A stretch of DNA of 64,000 bases, taken from contig JAFISE010000032.1 of the NCBI GenBank assembly GCA_022560025.1, positions 179,110 through 243,109 on the forward strand. The letters run 5' to 3'. Under the pieces are notes generated by a model. It did no database searches. It was not told the origin of the DNA and saw nothing but the letters and a program-made list of their open reading frames with translations. A program made the translations under genes and the position numbers. Below are positions 10,386 through 22,158 of this stretch, one piece after another. Each line of letters starts with the position of its first letter. Position 1 is the first letter of the stretch. The DNA is from Stagonosporopsis chrysanthemi. Its lineage: Eukaryota; Ascomycota; Dothideomycetes; Pleosporales; Didymellaceae.

Positions 10386-12295
10386 AGCCATATCCCTGTC
10401 TGGCCAACCCTTATGCTTCCAGGAATCGCGACGCTCGTCATACCTGTAGTACGGATGCCCTGCCTTCTTGGGAACGGGAGGTTCGCCTGGCTCGCGCGCG
10501 GATTCGAGCGTGGGCCGAAGGTCGAAATAGTCCACCTTCTCGCACTTGTTCTTGTGGACACACCAGTCTCCGTAGTCCTCGGATTGCGAGAGTTTGGTTC
10601 GGATCAAGAACTTGGTGGTTTCGTCTCGCTCAAAGGAGTAGCCACTTTGCCAACTGAAGTTGCCACACATGCAAGGATAGTTCTGGCCCTTCTCATCGAG
10701 CACGCCGGAGATTGCCTCGCCTCCTGGATTGTTACAGATAGGAGTCGTGAAGACGCTGAGCATTCGTTCCTCTACTTTGGGTTCTCGAATCATCTGGTCG
10801 ATGCTCATAGGGTCGAAGTTCGCCCTCCCATTGCTGTCAATCGCATCGTGCTTGTAGGCCCAGTAGGCAGACCGCATAATGTCCTCCCTCGTGATGCCGA
10901 AATATTTAGCGCTGCCGTCCAGTTTGCCAAATTCTGTAGGGCCGCGGACCGCACCTTGATCATCGTGACAGTCATCATCCTCTTGGGAACGGTCGATCGA
11001 ATAAAGCCAGAAGCCTAATTTAGGGTGCTCTCGCAGACAAGTGAGATACTCGGTCGGGCCGCGAGGATTAAAAGCCTTTTCGTTTTCACAGCCATCAGGA
11101 GACTCGACGGGCACAATGTAAGCACGATCAAACTCCCACAGCTTTTCGATGGCGGTACCCCCAACCGCCCGGCGAATGTGCTCACCCAGTTTTGGCATGA
11201 AATCGTGGGCGGGTTCCACGAAGTCGCTGGTAGTCATTAAATCGACGATAGTCCGATTGAGGTGGTCCTCGGCTCCAATCATAAGATCGTGGAAATCGAG
11301 TTTGATGCTGTTTATTGTCAACTCATGTACCAGACTAAGATCAGCCTCCCATGCTTCTTTTATGTCGCTAACAATCTCGGTTGGCTCACGCAGCTGGTTC
11401 ACAATTCCAGTTACGCCGATGTATGTGTTGAGCTACGATTCACCAGTCAGTAGTTTGAATGTGAGTTGTGTGATGTGAGCTTTTCTTACCGCCATGTTGG
11501 AAGCGGCTGGATTCATTGCAGCGCCCGAAATTCCAGTAACACCACGGATACCAAGCATGCCGCCACTCATCAGACCTAACGCCTGAAAGACCTGCATAGT
11601 CAACTCTTCCTTTTTGAGTTGATCCTTAATTGCCTTTTCGATTCGTGACGCACTACTGAAGTTCTCGATAAGATCGTTTTTGCGGCGTAATACCTCCGTG
11701 ATCGCACCACTGAATTCTTTCTCTACTGCTTGGAAGAGATGAGCGGCATTAGCTAATTGTTCGAAAACATAAAGAGCCATCTGTCGATCGTGACCATTCT
11801 GCCCGTCATCATCGACAAGGTTCTTGCAGGTAGCGATGTTGCATGTGCCGATCGAATCGCAAAAGAGGTTGCTGCTAACTGTTGCAGGGGCCCAACGGTC
11901 TCGAAGGAAGACAGCTATGTTCTCGTAGTTAGGATCAGCCGTGTACGCTTCAAACTCTCTTTCAAACCATCTCCCGATAGCTTCTCGATTCTTTTCCCAG
12001 TTGGCCTTCGAGGGAGTGCCGAGCCCACACATCGATCCATCAAGCCTTGTTCAACTTGAGGATCATGAGACGGAGTACCAGTACTTCCAGGTTTCGGGTT
12101 TGGGTGACGGTCCCCAGCGAGTCCGTTCTTGGTAATGGAGGAAGCAGAAGGGTTTTCGAAAGGAAGCGGCTTGAGACCTGGAATGCGTTTGAGTCTGCCA
12201 TCCGGCAGAGTTGTTGTCAAGGCAAGGGTGGAAGAGAGCAACACAAAGAAGACCAGCAGCGTCATAAACCAATGAAAGACCCCCTGTGGCTTCAT
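10158..12295 (-). pseudogene. Frameshifted gene for secreted protein of unknown function
   Basis: From the ATG at 12295 the protein opens with a clear signal peptide (MKPQGVFHWFMTLLVFFVLL, then SSTLALTTT). At about 12026-12031 a CACACA tract shifts the frame: upstream reads ...LMDRC, and the conserved-looking continuation CGLGTPSKANWEKN lies in another frame. No GT-AG or plausible GC-AG intron bridges the two, but removing two bases of the repeat would. Downstream the frame stays open through a normal intron (11489-11433) for about 420 codons, with Cys-rich stretches such as CDSIGTCNIATC. The last 75 or so codons before the stop at 10158 are antisense to the helicase relic, so the original C-terminus is probably lost. 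The family is unknown to me. A sequencing error could mimic the frameshift. Confidence 0.6.
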
Positions 12296-13780
12296 GGTGT
12301 TGAGAGAGGAGCAAGTGCTCGGAAGGTGTGAGTTGCTCAAGGGCAAAGGTGAATAATGTTGAAGACTTGAGTTTCCGATTGTAGGCTACCTTATAGAGGA
12401 TTTTGACTTCCTCTTATGATTTCTTGTTCTCAGGTTTTGCTCAACAGGCCAAAGAGCGGGTACAAGGTCAATATGGTAGAGAGAAGGATGGGAGAGGGGT
12501 TTCAGACCCTAGGTGTCCTCGGTACCTCAATAACGAAAACGCTTCTTTGGTGTACTGGGAGCTCGATCAAAGCACAGAGCGCGGACAGAATGAACTCAAA
12601 AGGGTACTTTGTGCTGAGATGAGGTTCCTCGGGGGTGATGGTGCGGGTAGTCGTACGTGAGTGGCGGACTCATATTTCAGAAAGACCCTTGTGGGCAGCT
12701 TCCTTTCGCAACCACAACAATACCACCTTGGCCCATTCTGGCAAGAGAAATAAATCAAATACCCTTAGTGATCTCGGCTCTTTCAAAAAAAAAATCTTAC
12801 CATTGCCTCATATCAGCCCCACTCGCTTAGGCAATCCATGGGATGCAAAAGTCCACCTTTGTCACTGAAGTTGAAATCTTACTTGAGTGGTCTATTTTGA
12901 TATCAACTTTACGCTTTGCATGTATTTTTGGATTCTAGACTCGATTTACAGCACACAGTACTCTCACAAATGATCGGACATTGCTGCTTTGGATCCCAAC
13001 AATAATATTCGAAGCTGAAGTAAGGAACATACGCAAAGGGTGGGTTGGCACCAGTGAGGCCCCTTGTAGAACCACACACAAGATCAGAGGATGGAATCAA
13101 TCGTGATAATATCTATATATGAGCAGAAGCTGCCCATCTATAGGCAGAGAAACAAAGCAGTAGCTTCGCTGGCTCCAGTGAAGCAGGCGGGCAAGCACAA
13201 ACAACAAATGAGATACAAGCTACTGGAGACCAATACTTCTAACCCAGCTTATCCGGGCATGGTCCGGGACTTTCATTCCTGATGCGAGTTCTATGGTTCT
13301 CATACACAAATTTGCGTCGAACTGTTGGGAACACGGAGAATGGGAGACATCCAGCTATGGAATCAGGGAGCCTTGAAACTTCATGGAATAACTCAACGGC
13401 CCCTAGAAAACTCCATCGATTAGGGCGAGCGGAAATGTGTCTTCATTCTCAGATCCTCAAGTCCGCTGTGAGACTTCCTCGGCTCGTGTTGTCTCTACCT
13501 GCGTTGGTCATTAGCCAACAACAGCTATTAGAGGACTCAGTATGCCCGTAGTCCAGATGATATGTATGACTGACCTGACGTGACGTGCAGGGACTGCGTA
13601 CGGCAAAATCGAGTGTCGCATCAGTGGCCTGTCTGATCAGCGGGTTGGCTAGCCCGTACGCCCAAAAGAGCACCTGGGTAGGGTTCACATGCAGGATGAC
13701 GGCCGTACCACAACAAGACCTGCAAGAACTACTCTTCTCTGCGGAGCATGTATCGACGTTTCTCTTTGATCTCAATGTGC
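12296..13780. other. Gene-free stretch
   Basis: About 1.5 kb between the 5' end of the broken secreted-protein gene and the 3' end of the aldo-keto reductase gene. No convincing coding exon, RNA gene or repeat was found apart from a short A-run near 12785. Confidence 0.45.
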
Positions 13781-14953
13781 TTAGCGGAAGTAAGTCGGCG
13801 CCGTCGCCTTCGCAACCAACCACGCCTCATCCAACGCCTGCACAACCTCATCCGGCAAGGGCCCCTTCTCCAGATCCGCCAGATTCCCTTCCAACTGGCC
13901 AAAACTACTGACACCAATGATAACACCATCATTTCCACCTTTGACCCTTGTCTTGAGCTCTGAGTGGTGAACCGTCCACCTCAGCGCAATCTCAAGCAGC
14001 GTCAGGTTATGCTTCTGCGCAGCCTCCTCGACAATCTTCAATGCATCGAAGGTGCCCTTCTTGAAGTACCGCTCCCGGTACATGGTACCTACGCGGTCGG
14101 CTTCCTTGCCGAAGCGGCCGTCGTCGGGGATAATGTCTGCCGACTTGATTTTGCCGGAGAACAGACCACCGGCAAGGGGGTTGTAGACGACAATGTCAAT
14201 CTTGTACTTGCGGCAAAGAGGAATGAGTTCGGGCTCGATGGCACGAGCTGGACATGTCAGTTGTTGTGCGGACAAGCAGTGGCGATGAGCTTACTGATGG
14301 CGTTGTACATGGCCTGGTAGATGGTAGGCTTCACCCAGCCCCGCTCATTCGCAATGTTCCAGATCTCTGCTACCTCCCATGCAGCGTAGTTGCTAAGACC
14401 GAGCTGTACGAACTTGCCCTCCTTGTGCAGCTCGTTGACAGCCTCCAGGGTCTTCTCGAACGGTACCGACCTGTCTGGTGCGTGGAGGTAGAAGATATCG
14501 ACTGCGTCTCCGCCCAGCTCTTTCAAGGAGGTGCTGAAGTGCTCTTTTAATGATTCGGGTTCGTGGACGCCTGCTTTGTAAGGGTACACCTTTGTGGCGA
14601 GGGTGAAGCCGCGATCCTTCCATTTCGCGTCGCGCGTCCAAGCCTCCTGCTTGCCGCCAACGTACATGCGAGCTGTGTCAATTTCATTGTAGCCCTTCGA
14701 CTGGAAGTATTCCAGGTGCTTTGTGAACTCATTGAATTCTGTGACACGCGCTCCGGAGGATGCATCAGGACCTGAGGAAGCTTAGCTGGAGCTCTGGTGG
14801 GGTAAGTGGGGAAGGTTTGTTACCAAAGGTCATCAACCCCAGGATGATGCGGTCGGTTACGTTTTGTGCGATGAGAGGCATTGTGGACAGTGGTTTCTGA
14901 GTTTTTTGAAGATGTCTGGAAAGTTGCGTAACTCGAGGCAGAGAACGAAACAT
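13781..14953 (-). CDS. Aldo-keto reductase, aflatoxin-aldehyde-reductase-like (AKR7 type)
   Basis: Exons 14953-14824, 14771-14295 and 14247-13781 give 357 residues. The catalytic tetrad is visible: Asp in NEIDTA, Tyr in RMYVGG, Lys in LATKVYPY and His in FYLHAPDRSV. Conserved LGLSNYAAWEVAEIW, YNPLAGGLFSGK and GVSSFGQLEGNL place it with the AKR7/YakC-like reductases, which reduce dialdehydes and ketones with NADPH. Starting at 14953 adds 24 residues (MFRSLPRVTQLSRHLQKTQK) that are basic, lack acids and resemble a mitochondrial presequence. The alternative ATG at 14881 (MPLIAQNVTDR) gives a cytosolic form. Both introns are canonical, at 14823-14772 and 14294-14248. Substrate specificity cannot be read from the sequence. 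Confidence 0.9.
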
Positions 14954-15687
14954 TGCAAATCGACCTTGAGGATGACGACAGGTGGGACAGTGGGGTAGTC
15001 ACCCGGCTATAACTGGATTATGTCCGAGCCGTTCCTGAACGACTGTCAGGCGTGTTGATCATGTCATGCACTTGCATGTCTAGGTCGTTTTTCAACTCTT
15101 GTTATTGTATCTGCATTTGTGTACATACACAACTTTCTTTGGTATATCCCTAGATCCCTCAACGCCGTCACCCACACCCCTCTGTATGTACAGTTATGAG
15201 TCCTCCAATCTTGGTGTGACGCGAAAAGACCGTCCATGAAGTCGCTACGTAAGGAGATGTATGTTCGTGACAGGAAAAGGAAACGTTGGCCGACCCCCTG
15301 AACGTAAACAAGGTAAAGTGTAGGGCCGGCATGTGTGCGTATGAAGAGGTGGCTCGCTGCAATCGAACTAGCAGAAGAGTCCTGAGAAGAGTAAGGAAAA
15401 GGACAGACGCTGCGCGAAGGAATAAAAGTCGGTGCGCCGAAGAAGACATTAAGGTATCTCGAAATGTTGAAAAGCCAGGAATGCGAATGCTTTTGCTGGA
15501 CAAGAGAAGACCTTTGTACAGAGTCGAGCTAGATATCCAGTCGGGAAATCGAAGCAGCTGGCTGGCGTGGTGGATGGCTGAAGGTGTTGATCACGGATTT
15601 CGAGGAAATCATCGACACAGCAGAAGATACAGATGAGTCAGGGAGCAGAACTCCATTCATCATCTATAGCCCTCCACTATGCCATCC
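14954..15687. other. Intergenic region, no gene seen
   Basis: This gap of 734 bases contains the upstream region of the aldo-keto reductase gene and the 3' flank of palI, which lie on the same strand. No exon-like frame was found. Confidence 0.5.
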
Positions 15688-18026
15688 CTACATGGCATTA
15701 GCACCCGGGTAGCGCCCCGGTGCCTGTAGTCCGCCCTGCGGGCCCATCATCGTGGCTGGCGGTTGAATGCCTCGGCCCCTTCCGCCCCTGAAACCACCCC
15801 TTCCCCTGCCTCGACCCATACCGACGCCCGGGATGGCAAAGTCAGGATTTGCCGCGTTCGCATCGAGGATCACGTCTTCAGGCCTCATAGGCCTGCTGCC
15901 GCCACGACCATTATAAGGTCCAAAGTTACCAGCCGGGGCGCCCATCTCCGGACGCCAGGCGGGATTTACGGGACGCTGCGAGACAGATGTGAAATGTGAA
16001 GCTTCGCTGGCCGCTGGGCTGCGCGAGCCATCGGGCAAGTCATCGTAGCTAGACGTCCTTGGGAGATTTGGGTCGCTGAGCTGTTGTGGCCGCTCAGGTG
16101 TGTTCAGTAGATTCGGATTCGAGTTATACGCGCTGAGCATGCCACCGGGCATCAAGGAAGATGGCATTGGTGGAGGGTGCAGCTGTGCGGGTTCTGCGAA
16201 TTTTGGATCGACGTCTTCGTAGTAGTCGGAGCTGCGCTCAAGGCTATTGCTGTGGTGGTGTTTAGGGGGTGGGAATCCTCCGACTTGTGACAATTGCGCA
16301 GGCATCTCGACGGGCGAGTCCATGATGGGTGACAGGCCGCGACTCTGGGCGCTGTTCTTGGAGTTGTCAGAGGCCTGGCGTTCTTGGTTCCAGTTAGAGC
16401 GGACAGGGAGGTATTGTTGTTGTTGTTGATGTTGTTGCTGCTGCTGTTGTTGTTGAGGAAGTAGTTCCCTGTGTACAATTAGTTGTGTGTCAGAATCTGG
16501 TTTCTTGTACAACTTACTCCTGAGAGTACGAGCTGGTCGGGCTCAACACATCAGATGGTCGACGTTGGGGCGAGCTCGATGGGAAGCCTCCTTGCTGAAG
16601 CGCCAACATGCCCTGCACGTCCCCGTCACTTTCTCTCAGACCGTAGTTCTGGGGTTGGTTCGGGTTGACTGGCGGTGTACCAGTACGCGAGTCCATCTCA
16701 ATAGCTTGTCCTATTGCCAAGGGAGGCTGAGGAGATGCGCCCCTGTTGCCTTGACCGTATGGCGACTGCTCCCGTGGAGGGGGGCCTTGACCATAAGGAC
16801 CTTGACTGTAGTTGTTGTAGCCTGGAGGAGGAGCACCTCGTCCCATAGGACCAGGTCCCATGCCATTAGGACCACCGCGCATCGGACCACCTCGTCCACC
16901 CTGCCAGCCTGGCGGGGGAGGGCCGCGCATACCTCCCCGCGGTCCTGCAAAGCCTCCTCTTCCAGGGACACCATATGGAGCGCCTCGTGGTGGGTAACCA
17001 CCTCGACCCCTCATTTGACCTCCCCTGCCACGCCCAGGACCGCCTGGACCAGCATTCATCACGTACTGGTCTTGGGGCATTGGTGGGATGGGGTTTCCAT
17101 ACTGATCGACAGGCTGGCGTCCCCGACCTGAAGGACCACGCATGGGTGCAACCATAGGATCTGAGCCTTCTCTGCCACCGCTGCTGTTCGTTTTGAGAGA
17201 AGGGTTTTTCTGGTTCAAAGGTGTCATGTCCTCAGGCGAGTGCTGCTTTTGTAGCTCAAACGAAGCGTACTCGTTGTCCTTGGCCCCAGATGACATGGTG
17301 TCGTTCGACATGGGCGGTGGGGATTCCGCCTTGGGAAACTCGGTGGTCACTCTCGCCTCACTGGGCCGGTTCGCGTAGTACGTCTGACCGTTCATCTCGT
17401 CGTTCTCTGCGATGCGCCTCTTCCGCGCCTTGCGGCTGACCAAGGTTCTGCGCATAGCGCATGTCACAATTCCACTTGCGACAATAATGATAGTGGCTGC
17501 CAACACGATCCATCCTCCCCACGCCACGTGTGGCACGAAGAGCAGGATATCGACGAGGAAGGCTAGTAGCGAGACTAAGAGTGTGGGGAAGGTGAAGATC
17601 AGCAGCGCAAGCAGGTAGCGTGGCGAGTGGGCGGGCGAGTGGAAGTGAGCAGCGACGGCCAGTCCGAAGCAGATCAGAGTCATGAGCGCCGCAACGGGAT
17701 GCACGATAAGAATGGACGAGAGAGCATGGCGCGAGTTGGCGGGCAGCGAGAAGTCGGTGTCTGGCTGGTCCTGGAACAGTGTCTCTGCAAAGCATGGTCA
17801 ATTGCAGCTCAAACACACATTAATCGAACAGCGTACCAGTGTCATAGCCAATCATAGGCCCCTTGCAGCTTCCTCCATTGGGACAGTAACCCAGCACGCC
17901 GAAGTTGATGTTGCGGTAGGTGGCGATGGGGATTGCCGGGACAATGGGCGTCGAAATGGTCGACAGCAGCAGCAGACAGAAGGCGACAAAGAACAATATG
18001 GATAAGGGCGTCGCCGGGCGAAGCAT
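15688..18026 (-). CDS. palI: pH-response regulator PalI/Rim9 (SUR7/PalI family)
   Basis: PalI is a plasma-membrane component of the PacC alkaline pH signalling pathway and stabilises the sensor PalH. Exons 18026-17837, 17784-16518 and 16468-15688 give 745 residues. Four hydrophobic segments are visible: TPLSILFFVAFCLLLLS at the N-terminus, then PVAALMTLICFGLAVAA, YLLALLIFTFPTLLVSLLAF and WIVLAATIIIVASGIVTCAM. The extracellular loop has NFGVLGYCPNGGSCKG, a family mark. A long cytoplasmic tail follows, rich in Gly, Pro, Arg and Gln (GRGGQMRGRGGYPPRG, a poly-Gln run QQQQQQQQHQQQQQ, and a terminal GRGRGRGGFRGGRGRG). Both introns are canonical (GTACGC...TGCAG, GTAAGT...CACAG). The upstream 1.3 kb contains two GCCAGG hexamers that match the PacC consensus. 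Confidence 0.92.
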
Positions 18027-19291
18027 GGTGGGCTACAGATGTGCAGTTGCGCAGGAATCCGGCGCACACGAGACCGGCTCGGGGTGTGGTGGAGAGCGAG
18101 TGTCGTGGGCGCTGCGCTGGTCGTGGCAGGCAGGCCTGGAGGAGCTGCGCAGACGGGGCGGTGCTGCGAGCTTGGTGTTGAGGACGGGCCCTACGCGCGG
18201 TGCGGCAGCGTGAAACGAGTGACGACTGGAGTGGGACAGGGCGATGCTTGTGTGCACTTGATCTACCACATTGACTGCGACACGGGCTGTGGAGCGCAAC
18301 AACGTGGGCAGCGACGTCTGGCAGCGCGCACGCTTTTGGTCCGCTGGTTGGCGCTGCGGAGGCTGGCAATCGCGCGGGGAAGTGGGCGCAGCGTCGTGAA
18401 AGCAAGTCTGGAGCCCGGGGCGAACGACGGCAACGACGGCTGGTCGGCCAATTAAGATTAGATGCAGAGCGAGCGTTGAGCGGCGCCGACTAGAAGGCTG
18501 CGCGCAGGAGAATAGGGTTTGCGAGCGACAGGCGCGTGGGAGTGTCTTCAACCGCTGCTGCGACTACCACTGCAGCGCGCGTCCAGAAAACCCGCCAATA
18601 CATGCGGCCAGGCTTGTTGCGGCTACCATTTTCTCCAATCTTCGCTGTCGCCCGCATCTCATTTCGCACGCGTTGCACAGGCCGTTCGGAGAGGCACGGC
18701 CCCTGCTCATGGCATGCTCGCCAAATCCCAATACCTGCCCTGCCGTCTCTAGCCTCTTGGTCTCCTGCATTCCGGACTCCTGCTGCTCTGGCACCACACC
18801 ACGCCTCAAGCAGACGCATGTCAAGGCTGATAGAACGCCATCTTTCCACCCCAGATCCCCATCCACGGCCGCCATTGGCAGCCGTCCCCGATTTTCTGAA
18901 ACCTTATGCGCCCTGGTTAAGAGCCTCAAGTTCTCGTCGCTTGCATCCGCAGGCGGCCATCTCAATCTCTTTGCGCCAGGGGAAGAGATAGCGCGTCCGT
19001 CCCCTGCCCATAGGACCGACTTCTCACACGTCAGGCGTGCACACAGTTCAACATGCAAAACGCCACAGGCACGCATATAGCTCGGGTCTTATCGACTGTG
19101 TAAGCAGGCAGTTGAAGTGTTCATTTGATTCTCATTTGGTATTCGTATGATATGCAGAATGACCCCAGACCCGTGACTTCCCACGAGCGACCAAACGCCT
19201 GGCTTTTTGGTATCCCAGCCCCGCAAGGCTTCTCATACGGTCATGTCTGAGCTTCGTATGCTAACCTGCTGCTCTTCCTATATTCACATAC
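18027..19291. promoter_or_regulatory. palI upstream region with two possible PacC sites
   Basis: About 1.3 kb lies between the palI start codon and the RPS4 stop codon. GCCAGG occurs at 18607-18612 and 18975-18980 and fits the PacC core GCCARG, but a six-base match is expected by chance at this density. No gene was found. Much of the region is GC-rich and has open frames on both strands that look like shadows. Confidence 0.35.
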
Positions 19292-20281
19292 TTACTGGCC
19301 GCCGATAGCGTAGGCCCTGCGGCGGTCACGCTCCTCAGCGATGGAGAGCTTGACACCCTTGCCCTTGGGGAGGGAGATCCAGGGCTTCTCCTGGCCAATG
19401 ACGATAACGTTGGACTCACGAGTGGTGAACTCGTTGTCAACGGCATCCTTCAAGTGGACAATGTTGAAACCACCATCGTGACGCTCACGGTGGGTGATGA
19501 CACCAACACGACCCATGTTGCGACCACCGGTGACCATGACGATGACACCAGTGTCGAACTTGATGAAGTCCTCGATCTTGCCAGTGGCAAGGTCAACCTT
19601 GACGGTGTCGTTGACCTTGATGGCGGGGTCGGGGTAACGGATGCTACACAACTTGTTAGCAAATTATCACAAGACATCGCCAGATCCTGGTCGGATGCCG
19701 GGTGCGAGAGGTTTCCCTGCTCAGCACCTAGCCCAAACTTGGTCCAACGTCTGATAGAGCGGGAACTTACGTTCGCGCATCGTGCGTAACCAAGTAGGGA
19801 ATGCCGCCCTTGCCAAGCTGGACACGCTTGACCTTGCCGAGCTTGTATTGTGCCTCCTCAGCGGTGATGCGGTGGACGGTGAAACGGCCCTTGGTGTCGT
19901 AGATCAGGCGGAAGTTCTCGCCAGTCTTCTCGATGGAGATGACGTCCATGAGACCGGTGGGGAAGGTAGCGTCGGTGCGGACTTTGCCGTCGACCTTGAT
20001 CAGGCGCTGCTTAACGATGGCCTTGACCTCGGTTCCGTTGAGCGCATACTTGAGGCGGTTGCGGAGGAAGATGATCAGGGGCAGGGAGTCGCGGGTCTTG
20101 TGAGGACCAGCGGAGGCCTTGGGAGCGTAGGCACCTGGTATGTGTTAGAACTTTCGTCGCTCGAGTTTGCGCACCAGCGAGCGATGCGATTGCGGGCGGC
20201 GAGCGTACCGGACAGTTTGTCCAAAAGCCAGTGCTTGGGCGCGCTGAGGCGCTTCTGGTGCTTCTTGGGTCCACGGGCCAT
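19292..20281 (-). CDS. RPS4: 40S ribosomal protein S4 (eS4)
   Basis: eS4 is a core protein of the small ribosomal subunit. Exons 20281-20209, 20134-19771 and 19643-19292 give 262 residues, as expected. The N-terminus MARGPKKHQKRLSAPKHW, the S4/KOW core (NRLKYALNGTEVKAIV, GVIVMVTGGRNMGRVGVI) and the end SIAEERDRRRAYAIGGQ are diagnostic. Introns are canonical (20208-20135 and 19770-19644). The second (127 bases) is longer than most here, and I looked for snoRNA boxes in it without success. The surrounding genes are unrelated metabolic genes. Confidence 0.97.
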
Positions 20282-20638
20282 TTTGACTGTTATGTGAGGT
20301 TAGTCGTCGACGATGAGGGATCCTGTCGAAGAGAAGTCCGCTGCACAGCGAGCCACTTTGAATTTCGACAGTCGCTTAGCCTTAGCGTGCAAAGTGGAAA
20401 AGTGGGTCCGGCGTCGCAATCGCCGTCGCTCCGGCTGATCGTGTGGTCCGCGAGCACCAAGCAAGCATCAACTCCACGAACATGAACTTCAATGCCAGCC
20501 TGCGTCCAAGATAGCCATCAATTGTTACTGCAGTATGTCGGAGCCCAGGCACAATTATGCAATACATCTTCACGCACAAGCGCTGAACTTTATGGTATCA
20601 TGTTCTCGTTTTGACCGTCCTTCTACCATAAAACTAGT
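20282..20638. other. RPS4 upstream region
   Basis: This 357-base interval separates the RPS4 start codon from the stop codon of aspartate-semialdehyde dehydrogenase. It must hold the RPS4 promoter. No other feature was recognised. Confidence 0.5.
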
Positions 20639-21860
20639 CTAAGCATAGCCCTTCAGAACTGCGGCCTCTGCGTTCAGTATCGAAGAGCCAGCAGCGCCAA
20701 TGACAGTGTTGTGGCTGAGCGCAACGAACTTGATGTCGAAAATGCCCGACTCGTCTTCGCGCACGCGACCAACGCTAACAGCGTATCCGCGGTCGGTCTC
20801 CCTGTCCAACCTGGGTTGCGGCCTGTCTGGCTGGTCCATGACCACGATAGCCTTCTCGGGCGCCGAGGGAGCGCCCAATTTTTGCACATCAGACACATAC
20901 TCGCGCATTGCCTGCTTGACCTCCTCCGCGCTTGGCGGCGGACGGCGCTGGAAGCGCAGAGAGACACATGCTGTGTGTCCATCGAGGACAGGCACGCGGT
21001 TGCATGCTGCTGAGATCTTCATGGGCCTGTCGACGAAGCCAGTGACCTCGTCATTGACGCTGCCCAGAATCTTGGATGCCTCCGTCTCAAGCTTGTCCTC
21101 CTCGCCAGAGATGAAAGGCACCACGTTGTCAATGATGTCCATGCTGCTCACACCTGGGTACCCTGCGCCCGATACGGCTTGCATTGTGACGACTGAGACC
21201 TGGTCAATGGGACCGAACTTTTCGAGCGCAGCAAAGGGGATGACTATGCCGATGACGGCGCAGTTCGAGTTGCAGACGAGGAAGCCCTTCTGTAGCTTGT
21301 GGTGGTCTCTTTGGTGTTTGATCACATCAAGATGTGAGAGGTTGACGGTCGGTACGACAAGGGGAACGAGGGGATCGCGGCGGTAGTTCTTTGCGTTGGA
21401 GAAGACGGCAAGGTTGGCCTTGAGGAAGGACATCTCTGTGCACTGTTAGGGCCTGACTGATGCATGTGAATGAGAAGCCATACCAACATCTCCAGCAACA
21501 TCGCTGTCAAGCCCAGAGAAGACCAAGTCGCAGTCGGCGAACTCCTCTGCTGTGCACTTCTTCACCACCAGGTCGCCAATGCGGTCGGAGAAAGGCAGGG
21601 CCTGCTTCCACTTGACAGCATCCCTGTACTTCTTGCCTGCTGAGCGCTCAGAAGCACCAACAGCGTGCAGGACAAAGTGTGGGTGGAGCTGCAACAGGAG
21701 GATGAAGCGCTGGCCAACAGAGCCCGTGGCGCCGAGCACACCTGCAATTGTAAGCACAATACAATTATTTCCGAGCAATTGACATACCGCACTTCTTCTT
21801 GGGGAAGTTCCTGTTGTTTGACGTAAAGCTTACTGCATCCATGTTTGCTGGTAGAGACAT
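20639..21860 (-). CDS. HOM2: Aspartate-semialdehyde dehydrogenase
   Basis: The enzyme reduces aspartyl-4-phosphate to aspartate semialdehyde with NADPH, the branch point to threonine, methionine and homoserine. Exons 21860-21788, 21741-21484 and 21435-20639 give 375 residues. GVLGATGSVGQRF is the nucleotide-binding loop, CNSNCAVIG carries the active-site cysteine, and VSGAGYPGVSSMDIIDN and KISAACNRVPVLDGHT are family blocks around the substrate site. Introns at 21787-21742 and 21483-21436 are canonical. The start at 21860 (MSLPANMDAVSF) could be the second Met. An adjacent D-lactate dehydrogenase gene ends 298 bases upstream on the same strand. Confidence 0.95.
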
Positions 21861-22158
21861 GGTGGAATTGAGTCAATCGGGACGCATAGAAGTTTAGTAC
21901 GATGACGCGGGGGTGCGAACCACCGATCGCGGAGTCAGCCCTGTGCTAGCACCGGCAGCGTTGGCATGGTAAGCAAATTTGTCCAACACTGACATCGGGA
22001 CCATCGGCATGTGACACATTCTGGACGATGGGTATGGCATGATGTCGCAGGAAGTCTACGCGCTACGTACTCCGCAAATGCTGTAAATTTAGACATCCTC
22101 CCAATGCGAGAGACGCACAAAGAAGCTCAACAAACAATTCAAACCCTCATGCCCTTGC

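Noticed and set aside
9930..11018. Long plus-strand frame of 362 codons as one protein
   Set aside because: Its first third is the helicase relic and the rest is antisense to the secreted-protein frame, so it is a composite of two sources.
15286..15636. Plus-strand frame between the aldo-keto reductase and palI
   Set aside because: Composition is erratic, no splice or family support exists, and it lies in the 3' flank of palI.
18519..19080. Overlapping long frames on both strands upstream of palI
   Set aside because: The GC-rich region lacks stops by composition. The translations are Arg/Cys/Pro-rich without domain character.
19644..19770. snoRNA in the second RPS4 intron
   Set aside because: No C/D box pair or H/ACA arrangement was found; length alone is not evidence.
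21905..21960. tRNA-like stretch on the minus strand (TAGCACAGGG and GGTTCGCACCC)
   Set aside because: A-box and B-box likenesses are only 27 bases apart instead of about 44, and no acceptor stem forms. At best it is a deleted tRNA remnant.
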